Positions 10,225 through 22,720 of a stretch of 64,000 nt of DNA are shown here, one piece after another. How positions within the stretch are numbered: position 1 is the first letter of the stretch; each line of letters starts with the position of its first letter. Under the pieces are notes generated by a model. The model was not told where the DNA came from. It made no database searches and saw only the letters and a program-made list of their open reading frames with translations. The position numbers and the translations under genes are program-made. Where the stretch lies: NCBI GenBank assembly GCA_038277395.1, contig CM076197.1:102202442-102266441 (forward strand), written 5' to 3'. Source of the stretch: Dryocosmus kuriphilus (taxonomy: Eukaryota; Arthropoda; Insecta; Hymenoptera; Cynipidae).

Positions 10225-12540
10225 GATATTTAACTTTTTGACAGTTCTTCAATATTAAAAAACCTGACTGTCACCAATGTACTCGAGTGTTATCGCATCT
10301 TCTGCTCCGATCGTCTATTCGCGGCAGTGATGGATAAGTATATTACGTCTCATGAAAACGTGCAGGGCGCATGCACAACGCATGCGCTTTGCAACTTATT
10401 CACATAACCTAACTTATATTTCATTACGCTAACAACAATAACATCTTTGTAAAACAATGACTTATTTTAAAAAATATGATAGTGCAAGAAAAATAATTGG
10501 TCTGACTTTGTTGTTTATTTACTTTATGTACTTTATTTTTCACGTGGATCAGTATTCACGGCATTTACCTTATTTACAAAGTTTAAAAATCAGAAAAAAA
10601 ATTTGCACTTTGATATTAATTATTTTTTTTTCCATTCTTGAGGGCATAAGTTTTACATCTATTCAGTTTTAGTTGCAAAAAATTCAATTAAAGGAACAAA
10701 TCTGTTGAAAAAGTGAGGTTATACCTCAATGTCAACAGCTCCGCGATTTTGAAACGTAACTTACTGGGTTTTCTACGGGTTCCGATGTATATTACAGTAG
10801 AAAACGTATTATACGTAAAAAATTTCAAGTAACGCGTCACCCATCTCTGATTCGCGGTGGGCACGGCCTACAGAGGCGCTGCAATCACAACCATCTCATT
10901 GGTCTGATTGCATCACGTGGTCTCTTTTGTAATGTTTAGAAGTAGACTCGTAATTTATAACGCTTAATATTGGTCAAAAGTGATGTCCCGCTTAAAAGTG
11001 GCGTGAAATATATTGTTTGAATGTTGAGTTAAAATAACGGTCAGTATTCAGATTGTTAGAGTAGAAAAAAAGGAATATTGTGAAGATACTTATAGGTTAA
11101 GTTCTTGTGTAACGTTTGAAAAAAAATATTATTGTTTTGTCCTCAATTATTAATCTTAATCTTGTAAATTGTTTGTATGGAACGCGTGAAATAATTTCTT
11201 TATTGTTGTCATCAATTAAAAAAGATAAGGAAGCAGTTTTCAAATCATATGTGAAGTGTGGAGCTTATTGGTTGTGAAATGAAAGAAAAGGTATTTGCAC
11301 ACGATTTTATAAACAATTTACAATTTTTTAAAGAACTTACAAGATTATTAATAATAATTGTCGACAGGAAATTATTAATTATCTAATTATCATTTTTTTA
11401 ACGTATGACACAACAAACGAACCTATAATCCACCATGCACAATTTATTTTATTGCTACTGTGCCTATGAATATTACAACATGAATGCTTACCACTATTAT
11501 AACATTCAAACAACATATTTCACTCGGCGTTTACGCTGGTCACCGCTTTTTATAAAAATTAAACGTAAAGTTAGAGTAATCAGACTGTATTTTACATGAT
11601 AAATAAACATGACGAGCCTACATATAGAGCTTCGTTAAGTGGCCACCAGATTTCGCATTTTCGTGCCCACCGCGAATAGAAACAATACAATATTGTATAT
11701 CACTAAGGACAATACGACTTTTTAGAAATATAATAGGTGCAAATTAATTAATTTGACTTAAAAATGGATATTTTAGTAGTACATTGTGTACCAAGGAACT
11801 TAAGTTGGTCATTATACGCCGCGTGTAAGTTTGCAATACAAGTCGTAGACGAGTGCGCAGGGCGAGGCGGAGACGAGTATTGCAAACACACAAGGCGTAA
11901 TGACCAACGTAGTTCCATGCTGCACATTATACTTTATACACCAAGGGCATAATTTGAAAGTTTCGTGTCCCCGATTATCATGTATCGCAGGGGAGGTCTG
12001 ACGTGGCGAGTCCAATCGGTACAATTCACTTTTAAGGCCGGTTAACAAGATTTCTACTGAGCCGGTTGATATTTGTTCGTCTGAAAATTTTTTGAAATTC
12101 TTGAAATTTGAAATTTGTTATGAAACTTAAATAATTTTTTAAATTCCCAAAAAAATTTTACTTTTCAAAAATTTCAAAAATTGTAAAAATTTTCAAAAAT
12201 TTCAAAAATTTCCAAACATTTTCAAAATTTTAAAAAGATTCGAAAATTTCAACCCCCCCGTGTACCTCCCCCCCCCCCCCCTCTCTATACCTCTCCTTTT
12301 GTCTGTAGGTTTATCATGTACAATACGTTTTGCTTCAATGCACCAATGATACGGAGAACAATAATGGATAGTGGTGGGAGTAGTACAATAATGGCCGCAT
12401 TATTTTTCAGTACAATAATGAGTCCATTATTGTAGTGCTCCCACCACTGACCCATAACGAGCCACTTAAGTGGCTGAAAACAGGCACGTAATACCCGCTA
12501 ATTATGCCTGCGGTGTATAAAGTTCTTTAAATATATATAT
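10225..12540. other. Gene-free interval with short inverted repeats
   Basis: No convincing gene. The words ttcgcggtgggcacg (about 10,850) and cgtgcccaccgcgaa (about 11,667) form an inverted pair that could bound an ~830-bp MITE, but I find no target duplication. A clean hairpin lies at 12,370-12,448. A C-rich tract occurs at 12,246-12,285. Confidence 0.45.
12370..12448. repeat. Perfect-like hairpin with 25-bp arms
   Basis: agtggtgggagtagtacaat... (12,370-12,394) pairs with its near-exact complement at 12,424-12,448, separated by about 29 bases that repeat acaataatg. It could be a tiny fold-back insertion or a structural site; function unknown. Confidence 0.75.
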
Positions 12541-14158
12541 ATAAATAAATAAAAATATGCTTAAAAAGTGTTTTAATTTTTAAAAATTAAAATTAATGAC
12601 AAAATAATACATATATAATTCTTTTTTAAACAATTATAGAAAACTAATACAATAATTTTAAATCGTATGATTTAAAACCTGATAAAGTTAAAAAATAATG
12701 AATTAAAAAAAATATTATGAAAAATTCGTTTAATTAAAAGAAATAACTAAAAAAATTTGAGAAAACTCCCAGTTATCGTGCTCTTCACAAATATTAAAAA
12801 ATAGTTATGAAAAATAACTGGATAAAAACAATTTTAAAAATGTCAGTTTATTCATTTATTTATATATATTTGCATAATTAAATATTTGTAAAGTTTTTTT
12901 TTTTTATTAGTTTCGCTTCTGAAGTGGCATTGTCCAAATGTAGGAGTTTTTTACATTTTTATTTAAAAGGTTTTTCAATTTTTTTAAAATATTTTTTTAT
13001 TTAGATATTTTTTGTTTAATAATTAATTTGAACCTTTGCTTTCTAAAATATCGATATCAATCAAGTTTAGCAAAGCTTTAGAAACTGAAAAATGATTAAT
13101 TAAATAAATTCCAAAGGACAATGATGAATTTAACATTTCTTGATATTAAAACACTTAAGTATACTGAGAAGTTAATTATTTGTAGATATTTTAAGTTCAA
13201 GTTTATAGGGTAAGATCATATTCAAAACTGTAAAAAAAAGTGATTGTCTTTGGATCAAGGTGAAAAAATTATCCGAAAAATGTTTTGAATGTACCCGTCC
13301 AATTTGAATAATTATTGGTAAATATTCATCAGCAGGCTATAATCTGCGGTTTAGATTCAATAATATAGAGGAAGCGGGTAAGTGATAGTAATCATGAGAA
13401 TGATCTTACTGATAAAACCAAAGATAATGACACAATGATTGTATAATGATGACAATAAATAAGGTAATGGTAATGTTACCACTAGTATTATACTGCTGAT
13501 ACTAATAATAAGGATTACCCACCATAATTGTCCTAATTGTGAATGAGTCAATGATATATTATATCTATTGGTAATATACAGATATAATGACTACACTATT
13601 TGTGCATGGCTGAGTCGATCTAATGGAGATCATTAATAATAATTAATTCCCAAGCTTAGCAATATACTTATCACAATCAATACTTGATTCGATCCTTGTA
13701 GTACTGATAAAAAATATTTTAGAATCCAAATGATTTTTTGAGAGAAATTAGTTGGGACCGAAGAATCTTGAAAAGTAATCAGGATCAGCTGACCAAGTCT
13801 CGTCAACTGTCTTTATCTTTGAAAGGATTCTTTTCCTTTTTTCCAGCCTCGTGAACAGAAATCATAGCCTATCAGTAAATCCGAACTCGCAGAGGTAACT
13901 TTCCTGCTGCACAGAAACGACTAATTGCTCGTTACACGGACTATCTCGTCAATGTGCTCCTTGGAAAGTAAACGGATTTAACCGAGGATTCTGCGACCAG
14001 TACAAAGTACAAATTACTAACGCGATGCAGCCGATTGATCGAGCAACGGATCTGTAGATTAGAAAATAGTTTAAATTATCCCAAAATCAGGAAATAGAGT
14101 AGGTAATTTATATAAGGATTTTTTTAGTTCGATTGTTAATGGTGGGAGTTTTTGAATA
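12541..14158. other. AT-rich gene-free interval
   Basis: Mostly low-complexity A/T sequence to about 13,000, then unique-looking sequence. No coding frame or repeat family was recognised. Confidence 0.5.
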
Positions 14159-14857
14159 TAAAAATAATTAATAATAATAATATGATCGAGGAGAGATTTT
14201 GAGTCCTCATTATCGATTTAACGTCCGGGGATAGAAATAGTAGAAAGAAGAATCAGACAGTAAATAAGTTAAAATCTAAAGAAAATACAAAATTCACCTT
14301 AGAAATAAGAATATACATCAAAAATCAGAAGTAAAAAGATTGTACAGGTAAAACTTACCAAAAATACGTTGAGTTTAAATTTTTGGAGTCATATTGTCAG
14401 AGAAGGTTTGGAACAAATTTTGTAATTTTTTGTTTGAGAGTAAAAGGGTAAAAAAGGTAAAAAATTCCAAAAATTTCATTACTCAAATGTATCTAAAAAA
14501 TGATAAAACCGGAGAAGTATAAGTAAAAATTTAGAAAGTTTGAAAAAAATTTTTATTCTAGGTTAGGGTAGTTTTAAGTAAGTAAGAATTAAAATAGTTA
14601 CCTTGTAAGAGAAAAAATGGATGGTAATAAAATCAAGAGGCCCATAATGGCCAATTTGAATTAGTTTAAATAAGCATTGTGAATAATAATAAAACTTTAA
14701 AATGTGAAAGTTGGAAGTACGTTCTCTGAGTACATTGCCATGATGAGGTGGTTTGAGTACTGACAATATGGAGTAGATTCATAAAGTTTAAAGGTTATAA
14801 GTGGGAGAAAAAGCGGCAAATTTGAAAAAGATATGATAAGGAAACAAAATATGGAAT

Positions 14858-15124
14858 TTAGAAATTTCGACAAAAGCAAAAATTTAAGGTATTTAATATT
14901 GAGTTATATGCAGAATTGTAAAATTGAAGGTCGGTAATTTTATTTAAAGCACTATTACCCCTCCTCTTTATATAAATCATTTCAACAAACAAACGTTTAT
15001 AAAAATTTTGTTCTTTATGTAGGATCTTTATGTCGTCCCATTTCATAAAAGAAGAATTACCGTTGTGATCTGCATGAATATGTTTTGCTATTTCTTTTCT
15101 ATTTTTAATGCAATGTTGGACCAA
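14858..15124 (-). pseudogene. PLE GIY-YIG endonuclease, C-terminal remnant
   Basis: The frame reads AKHIHADHNGNSSFMKWDDI, NFYKRLFVEMIYIKRR and then DLQFYNSAYNSIL before a stop. It aligns by eye with the C-terminal part of PLE E (EHSHNFNHHFDFDNIKIL, YKKRIFKEIFYIVK, DIQKLSYAYRNLI). The catalytic GIY-YIG core itself is missing because the copy is truncated. Family assignment rests on this alignment. Confidence 0.85.
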
Positions 15125-15522
15125 TGTTTATTATTTATTTATGCAATGTTTATTACCATCCATTTTTTCTCTTACAAGGTAACTATCTTAATTCTTACTT
15201 ACTTAAAACTACCCTAACCTAGAATAAAAATTTTTTTCAAACTTTCTAAATTTTTACTTATTCTTCTCCGGTTTTATCATTTTTTAGATACATTTGAGTA
15301 ATGACATTTTTTGAATCTTTTACCTTTTTTACCTTTTTACTCTCAAACAAAAAATTACAAAATCTGTTCCAAACCTTCTCTGACAACATGACTCCAAAAA
15401 TTTAAACTCAGCGTATTTTTGGTAAGTTTTACCTGTACAATCTTTTTACTTCTGTTTCTGATGTATATTCTTACTTCTAAGGTGAATTTTGTATTTTCTT
15501 TAGATTTTAACTTATTTACTGT

Positions 15523-15553
15523 CTGATGAGGTCTCTCAGCTGAGTGACGAAAC
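15523..15553 (+). ncRNA. Hammerhead-like stem-loop motif of PLE B1 (inverted arm)
   Basis: Same sequence as at 5,939-5,969: CTGATGAG, self-paired stem, GAAAC. The matching position in the true 3' end of this copy (near 14,250) has lost about 75 bp covering nearly the whole motif. Confidence 0.5.
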
Positions 15554-15620
15554 GTTACTTTAAACATTAAATTTTTTGTCTGGATGTGTTGATATCTTCC
15601 TTCTACTAAAAATAATTAAT

Positions 15621-18451
15621 TTTGTGACATGGAAAACTCTGGTCCTTTGGAATTATCAAATTAGGTTGTTCTTAAACAATATTGATACTAGATAGCATTT
15701 ATAGGCCCATAATAATATGCTCGATAATATGTACACACTCAAAAGATATAATTATAAGGGTAGGATTACATAATGTAGATAAATATTAAATATTGACTTC
15801 ATTTGATAAGAGATATTTTTATCGAAATCTATGTTTTCCTTATTAGAAACTGAAGTTTGGAAAACTGCCATTTTTATTGTTTTTTTCTCTTAAGTCAGCA
15901 CGATAAAATTTTTTTTTGATGAAACTGGATTAGCATTATTCAAAGCCTCCTTTTCTCCAAAAGTTTGTTAATTTACGTTTAAATTTGAATGTCAATTGTA
16001 GGAAAAGAACTAAAGTCGTTTAAAATTATCAGCAGGCGCCGTTATTTGCTAGGTGATAATTAGGCATGCGAAGTAATGCGACACGGGTAAATGCGATGAG
16101 TAGAAGTCATTGTCCTGGAAAAATACTTAGGCACGCAATAGCAACGCGAATGAGGCGTGAGGCTCTTTACGCAGTTTTGAAGCGAACAAACGCTCGGATA
16201 AATTGACGGGCTGACAGAGAGAAAGACAATCACCCGAGTCGCATCTAGATCTTTCTAGTCGTGCCTAGATTTTCAGTCAAGTCAAGTACTCATCTCTGCG
16301 ATCTAGACAATATGAACAACTATCTTCTCTCTTTAAATTAATTCCACCTTTGTCTCATTCCCGTGAAGCGCGTGTAGACGGGGCGTGAGATCGCGCCCAA
16401 TGTCGCATTCACCTTCCACTTATGATGCACAGAAGAGCCTGATTCTGGCTAAACGTCCACGCGACTGAAATCATCAAAACTAATTGTTCTTCAGATAAAA
16501 CTGACATTTTCTTCTTCATCCATTCTAATCAGTGTCTGAGCTCTTCTCTCATTTACAGTCGTTTGCCTTCTGAGCCTGAGATTGAATTAGATTACCATAA
16601 CATTAGTAATTGTCAGAATTAGAGAAATAATCAGTCTTCATCGAAAGTTAGGTCCCTTCTGCTTATAAAAAAGAACTTTTCAATTGATCCAAAAGATGAG
16701 TTGCAAGATGCAGCTCATTATCAGTGTGTATCTAAAAAAAGAAGAATCATTTGGTATTCCAAAGCGAGAGTCCTAATTACCCCTTGATATTCCAAGTAGG
16801 TCCGGCATTTTTTGCATCTTCGTGACAAAGTCACGCGCTTCGAAACACGAGAGCTGGCGATATCGCGATATTTCTCAAGAGGGGCTGCACGTCCCGTCAT
16901 TGATAGATCCCAGGGTCGCGGTCATCAATAATTCATTCATCATCATCCACCGGCACGTTACTACATAACTACATTAGTGTCAGCAATAATAGCAGAAGTA
17001 GCGACAACGGCAGCAACAGCAACGGTATTCATATCTTCGAATCGATCCTCGAACTCCGGTTGAGTCCTCAGTATACTATACAGCATATCCAACCTTCAAG
17101 CCTTCTCTCCTCCAGCTCTTCACATTATTTGCATATAAAGGCATTCCTTCGCTTCGCAGGCTCTCCCTGTCGCAGGCACATAACTGTAAGTCCCTGTTGA
17201 CAGGATCTGCCAACAATCTGCGTACATACATGATTTGCTGGCCTTCGCCCATTCCTCCTTCCCCTTTTTCCTCCACCCAGCGACGTCGACAGAATGAAAA
17301 CCCCTTTCATCTACTTCCTGTCGGTCCGGAAAAATCCCATTCATTGCATTTTTTTCCGAGTTTTATTGCTCTTTTTTAGAAGTCATCTACCGCCGAAGTA
17401 TTTGTAATTGAGATGAAAAGTATATTTGCATTAGTTACAATTTATAGTTACCATTAAAAGATAGACTGAGATTCATTCTTCAACCTTCTACAAAATTCTT
17501 CTCCTATTCTTTTATCCAAAATGCTCTAAGTCTCTTCCTCCCATCCACGCACACTAGATATCCTTTTCCTAATATTTTTTTCAATATATCCCTCTTTACT
17601 TAATTTTCTAATCTGAACTTTGTTAATTGTTATCCTCCATCTACTCTCCCCCCGATCCAACCATTTTGTAATTATTTTACCAATCTCTCCTTTATGTTTT
17701 TAAACATTCTCTACCAACTTTACTCCACTATCTTGATTCATCTTTTCGGCAACTATCTTACCCAATCCCTTTATTGCTTTTCTTCCTAAAATCTAAACTC
17801 TCCCTTTCTCTTATTTCCATTCTTCCCTTTTACCTTGTACACAATTTTCTTTCACATATCGCTCGAAACTCCAATATCGACCTGTCTATTTAATTTTGCT
17901 TTTCCAAACGTACTTAAACATCTTCTTTCCTATTCTTCTGTTTCTTTAACCCTACTGCCTTCCTTACAATTTTCCTTATGCATATCATTTATATACCAAC
18001 TTTATAGAGGTTTTCTAAAATTTCCAACTAAAATCTTCCTTCTTAATTTTCAAAATTATATCTAGATTAAAGTTGGCTTTTTCCGGATTATCAAAAAATG
18101 ATTATTTTGATTGCTTTTGTCCCTAACTAAATTCGCATTCTTCAGAATCAATATTTGCGGAGACGATTCTTAGCTTTATTATAGAAAGTGAAATCTTGTG
18201 AGTTGAATAAGAAACTGAACTTTTCATTTGAAGAAATTATATACATTATAAATACATATACATACACGCATATAAATATATACACAAGACAGTAGATGAG
18301 CTAGGCCGGTTCTGGACACAAATTCCTACCTTACCGGCTTCGAAATCGTTCGACAGCTGAAGTGACTCATGTCCGTGCTAAGCATCTAGAATGTTCGGTG
18401 TGACGTCATTAATTATATTGCACACTTTTGAGGCACGAATTTCGCGTAAAC

Positions 18452-18453
<2 letters not shown>
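15621..18453. other. Long gene-free interval, probably unique host DNA
   Basis: I see no transposon ends and no frame with a recognisable domain. The part from about 16,030 to 17,350 is richer in GC and non-repetitive. It could be intron or intergenic DNA. C/T-rich sequence dominates 17,500-18,050. Confidence 0.5.

Positions 18454-18492
<39 letters not shown>
18454..18492. repeat. (CT)n microsatellite
   Basis: Uninterrupted CT dinucleotides, followed by a short cgcgcg and further CT. Confidence 0.97.
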
Positions 18493-18494
<2 letters not shown>

Positions 18495-18597
18495 GCGCTC
18501 TCTCCTATGCTAAGTTTCTAGAGGAATCTCGCTGACATCATAAAAAAATATATATTGCGCAATTGTGCGAAAAGAATTTTGGTTGCGTGTGTGCTTT

Positions 18598-19060
18598 ATC
18601 AAGTAGGTCGCACTCGTGTAGGATCGTGTATAATTTTTTTCACAGGGGACAAATGATTCTCATCATATGAAACCGTATGTTTTTTATAAGTATCTAGAAG
18701 GTATTTCATGATGATTGCTCTATTATATTTTTTCAGGGTGACATTCTTCTGTTATGTGTCAATACCAACTGAGGGTTCGATTGCATAAGCCATATTAAGT
18801 AAATTCCAACACGGTGAAATGTACACGGTCTTTCAGGGTTGTATTCTTCTCATCGGCATAATCTAATCGATATGATTGATTGCTTCCCTAATGTGTTACA
18901 GTAAAATTTATCAAGTGGGTCTCACTGGTGCAAGATCGTGTATAATTTTTCTCACAGGGACACACATTATTCTCATCATATGAAACCGTACGTTTTTTAG
19001 AAGTATCTCGAAGGTATTTCAAGACAATTGCTCTATTATTTTTTTTAGGGTGACATTCTT
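18598..19060 (+). repeat. ~311-bp tandem duplication
   Basis: The block at 18,598-18,755 (atcaagtaggtcgcactcg... to gggtgacattcttct) recurs diverged at 18,909-19,058. Both contain the marker catcatatgaaaccgta. The intervening part has a third weaker gggttgtattcttctcat match. Noncoding. Confidence 0.8.
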
Positions 19061-19715
19061 CTTCTTCTTCTGTTTCGTATTATTCTATTATACTCGCGAG
19101 TGTGCGCGCAGACAATGACTCACGATGTATCAACACCAGCAGAAATATTAAATATCAATCAATGTTACCAAAGTATTATAGAATACAAATATATTTACAT
19201 ATCTTTTCAAATTCTAAATGTTTTGGCACACATTATCATCCGTAGTTTAAAATAAAAAAGTTTGCACAAAAAGAAAAAACTTTTTTTTGTCTAATAATGA
19301 GATCGTAAGACCCGAAGCAACTTAAAACTTTCCACCCTAGGAAAATTAATTTTTATATTTTTTAATGTTAGTAGTATTAGTTCGAGGGTGACATATGATA
19401 ATGATAGAAATTTTAATAATTAGGTTAATAATTACCAAGTCCATAAAAATAATTATTATCTAAAATGATATTCTTACGGATCAAGACTTTATAATTTAAT
19501 CGCAATCACCTAAATAATTACAAATCGATTCTTTAGTTATAGAAACTTTCAAAAAATGAAATTTGAATAAGGAGTCGACTCTATAACTGTTTTGCTCTGT
19601 ACTTCCCGGCGTGTGCTGTCCGATACTTGCTAATGATATCTTCCCTCACTGTCAATGTCTGCAACTTGACTAGCGCTACGCTCTTTGAAAGTGATCGACG
19701 TCCTCGCTCACAAAA

Positions 19716-19774
<59 letters not shown>

Positions 19775-20189
19775 AATTCAAATAATTTCCGCTCAATTCT
19801 GCAAGCTTATTCTTTTTTTTCATAATATAAAATTCTAAAATACAACTTTTATGATTCTTTAATATCTTGTTTTGATATCAAATAAGTTTCATTTAAATAC
19901 ATTTTCTAGTACAATGACAATTTATAATCAAAGTTTAAAACAAAAATTTTATTCCGATTTCCCATGTTGATAGAAAAAAAATCCTGTATTTGCGAACTCT
20001 GACTTAAAAGGATATTTGTCACTATTGAATAATCATTAATCTAGTTGTGTTTCTACTCTAAAGGCTATTTTAAGAGACTTTGGAGTATTGGGGACGCTCT
20101 CCAACTTTGAAATATTTTAAATTTCAACGCCTTTCAATATTGAAGACTTCTAATTTTGAATGCTATCCAACTTATCCATATCTAACAAT
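19061..20189. other. Gene-free interval with (TA)n
   Basis: Contains an A-run plus (TA)n at about 19,714-19,770. Translation across it is microsatellite-derived. Nothing else recognised. Confidence 0.5.
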
Positions 20190-22620
20190 GAAGGTATCCC
20201 AGGTGTCCGTCGCCGATTTTGATGAACTTGAAATATGTTGTAGATGAACAAAAACTAAGCGACACGCATTTTTTTGTATCTGCGGAAAAGAAATTTAAGG
20301 GGCTGAAACAACCCCTCAAATATGGGGGTAATAAGTGACTGTTTCATTGGTTCACATAGAAAAAAAAATATTTTTGAACAAAAGCAATTGGAAAAGTTTC
20401 CTCACAATAAGGGATGAAAAACTCTATTTGCTCGAGTAAATAAAAAGTTTTAAGGGGGTAAACCACCCCCTAGATACGACGAAAATAATTGAAAGTAAGG
20501 GAAAATTAAAGGAAAAATTCTGAAAAAAGTATATGTTACACGACAGTACTAGAGTAAGTTGAGGTGTTTTTGCATTTTTTCCAAAAATCATATTGTACGG
20601 GATAACTACCCCTAAAAACACTTTATTATAAATATGCATATGCAGTATACACCCCAGGTGTCTATCGCTGATTTTGATGAACTTGAAATATGTTGTAGAG
20701 GACCAAAAACTGAGCGACACATGTTTTTTTTTTGTATTTGCGTAAAAACAATTTAACAGGGTGAAACAACCCCTCAAATATGGGGTAATAAGTGACTGTT
20801 TTATTGGTTCATATAGGAAAAAATAATATTTTTTAACGCAACCAAATAGAAAAGTTCTCACAATGAGGGATGAAAAACTCTATTTGATCGATTAAATAAA
20901 AAATGTTAAGGAGGTAAACCACCCCCTACATACGACGATAGTAATTTAAAGTAAGGGAAAATTCAAAGGAAAATTCTAAAAAAAAATGTATGTTACACGA
21001 CAGTACTAGAGTAAATTGACATGTTTTTGCATTTTTTCCAAAAATCATACTGAACGGGCTAACTACTCCTAAATACACTTTATCATAAATATGCATATAA
21101 GCAACCTGCGATTTTGATGAAACTGTGTGTATGTGGGGGTTTATGGGGTCGCTGAATTGAATTTTGGCAACAGAATTTCAAAATTCAAAATGTCGGATCC
21201 AATATGGCTGATCAAAATTTTTGAAAGTAAGTGCATTTTTATTTAAATGTCTATCTTTATGTTTTTGAGCTCGCAAAATTCAAATATGACAAAAGAATAT
21301 CACGATTAGCAATATTGGGACCCATATAACGAAATGAAGTATGTATTTCGAAAATGAATTATTTTGTCATTTTGAGCCGCTATAGTCACTTTTCGGACAG
21401 CGTCATTTTGATGAACTATGATTTAAATTTACATTTAAGAAATAATATTATTAAAATGCAGTCTTTGGTTCATAACCAATTATCTTCCCCGAGATACATG
21501 AACCTTTTCAAATACTTTTGGTATAAAAGTGGATATGTTGCTGAAAAACCAGGTGAATTTGAAAATCCGGTAGACTTCGGTTTTGGAGATTCTTGTAAAA
21601 CACATTGCGAAATTGAAGGCTGTCAAGCGTTGCTATCATTCGATGTTCATGGTGTAAAAAATCTTTGTGTTTTAAATACTTTTTCGATGATTATCATCAC
21701 TGCTCGAAATCTGAAAACTAAATGATGTAAGAAAAATATACACTTAAACGTTTATAATGATGTGTGTACTTTAAAATACAGCAACATTCTAAAAATGAAT
21801 GAAAAATGTAAATTAACCCCTTAATAGCATGAGAAAAATATGTAACCTTTATGTGTCACCAATGCTAGTGTAAGAAAAAAAGTTTCAAAATTCGAAATGA
21901 GTATAGCGGCTCAAAATGACAAAATAGTTCATTTTCGAAATACTTAATTTCGTAATATTGCTAGTTTTGATATTCTTTTGTCACATTTGAATTTTGCGAG
22001 TTCAAAAACATAAAGATAGACACTTAAATAAAAATGTACTTACTTTCAAAAACTTTGATCAGCCATATTGGATCCGCTATTTTGAATTTTGAAATTCTCT
22101 TGCCAAATTTGGATTCAGAGATCCCAAAAACCCTCTTATACACAGTTTCATCAAACTCGCATGTTGCGTATATGCATATTTATGATAAAGTGTGTTTAGG
22201 AATAGTTACCCCGTACAATATGATTTTTGGAAAAAATTCAAAAGCACCTCAACTTACTCTAGTACTGTTGTGTAACATATGTGTCTTTCAGAATCTTCCC
22301 TTTAATTTTCCCTTACTTTCAATTATTTTCGTCGTGTATATGGGGTGGTTTACCCTCTTAAAATTTTTTATTTACTCAAGCAAATAGAGTTTTTCATCCC
22401 TCATTATGAGGAAACTTTCCAGTTGGTTTATTTCAAAAATATTATTTTTTCTGTGTGAACCAATAAAACAGTCACTCATTACCCCCATGTTTGAGGGGCT
22501 GTTTCACTCCCTTAAACTGTTTTTACGCAGATACAAAAAAATACATGTCGCTTAGTTGTTGGTCTTCTATAAAATATGTCAAGTTCATCAATATCGGCGA
22601 CGGACACCTGGGAAACCTTC
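20190..22620. mobile_element. Long fold-back element
   Basis: The ends share gaaggtWtcccaggtgtcc (20,190 on, and inverted to 22,620). The left arm (20,190-21,384) contains two tandem copies of a ~450-bp block (from about 20,195 and 20,648). The right arm (21,898-22,620) is the inverted partner with one copy. Between the arms is about 515 bp of non-palindromic sequence that holds a small ORF. I see no clear target duplication, so the superfamily is unassigned. Confidence 0.75.
21354..21725 (+). CDS. Small cysteine-containing protein in fold-back element
   Basis: The frame of 123 codons starts in the end of the left arm; the centre-specific part begins near codon 12. Its second half (FKYFWYKSGYVAEKPGEF, ENPVDFGF, then CKTHC, GC, LC) looks like a small conserved domain with spaced cysteines. 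I recall similar short proteins among uncharacterised arthropod transposon-associated sequences but cannot name a family. The arms do not contain this sequence. There is no catalytic motif. It may be a DNA-binding fragment of a transposase, or degenerate. Confidence 0.5.
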   Translation: MNYFVILSRYSHFSDSVILMNYDLNLHLRNNIIKMQSLVHNQLSSPRYMNLFKYFWYKSGYVAEKPGEFENPVDFGFGDSCKTHCEIEGCQALLSFDVHGVKNLCVLNTFSMIIITARNLKTK

Positions 22621-22720
22621 CTTGTAAGATATCAAGTTTGTAAAATGCATCAGTGAAGATAAATACGTAAGAATGTACAGAGTGTAAACAAATGAGAGTT
22701 TGAAGAGCCGTGGAAGATAA

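Larger units (their letters stand above)
14173..15606 (-). mobile_element. Penelope-like element copy B1 (fold-back, 5'-truncated)
   Basis: The copy is bounded by an identical 14-bp target duplication taaaaataattaat at 14,159-14,172 and 15,607-15,620. On the minus strand it reads: end of the GIY-YIG frame (15,124 to 14,858), then the 3' region to 14,173. At the other side (15,146-15,606, plus orientation) is an inverted copy of the 3' region that lacks the terminal 67 bp. The reverse transcriptase is absent. Confidence 0.9.

Noticed and set aside
10313..11685. Possible TIR element bounded by ctattcgcgg and ccgcgaatag
   Set aside because: Only about 10-15 bp match, an internal third copy sits at 10,849, and no target duplication was found.
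17076..17379. Several overlapping short frames in a GC-richer segment
   Set aside because: Frames overlap on both strands without a conserved motif; none shows splice-bounded coding structure.
18598..19060. CRISPR-like array from repeated blocks
   Set aside because: Only two diverged ~150-bp copies; no short identical repeats with regular unique spacers anywhere in the window.
19581..19823. 80-codon minus-strand frame across (TA)n
   Set aside because: It is the translation of a microsatellite (alternating I and Y) with no conserved flanks.
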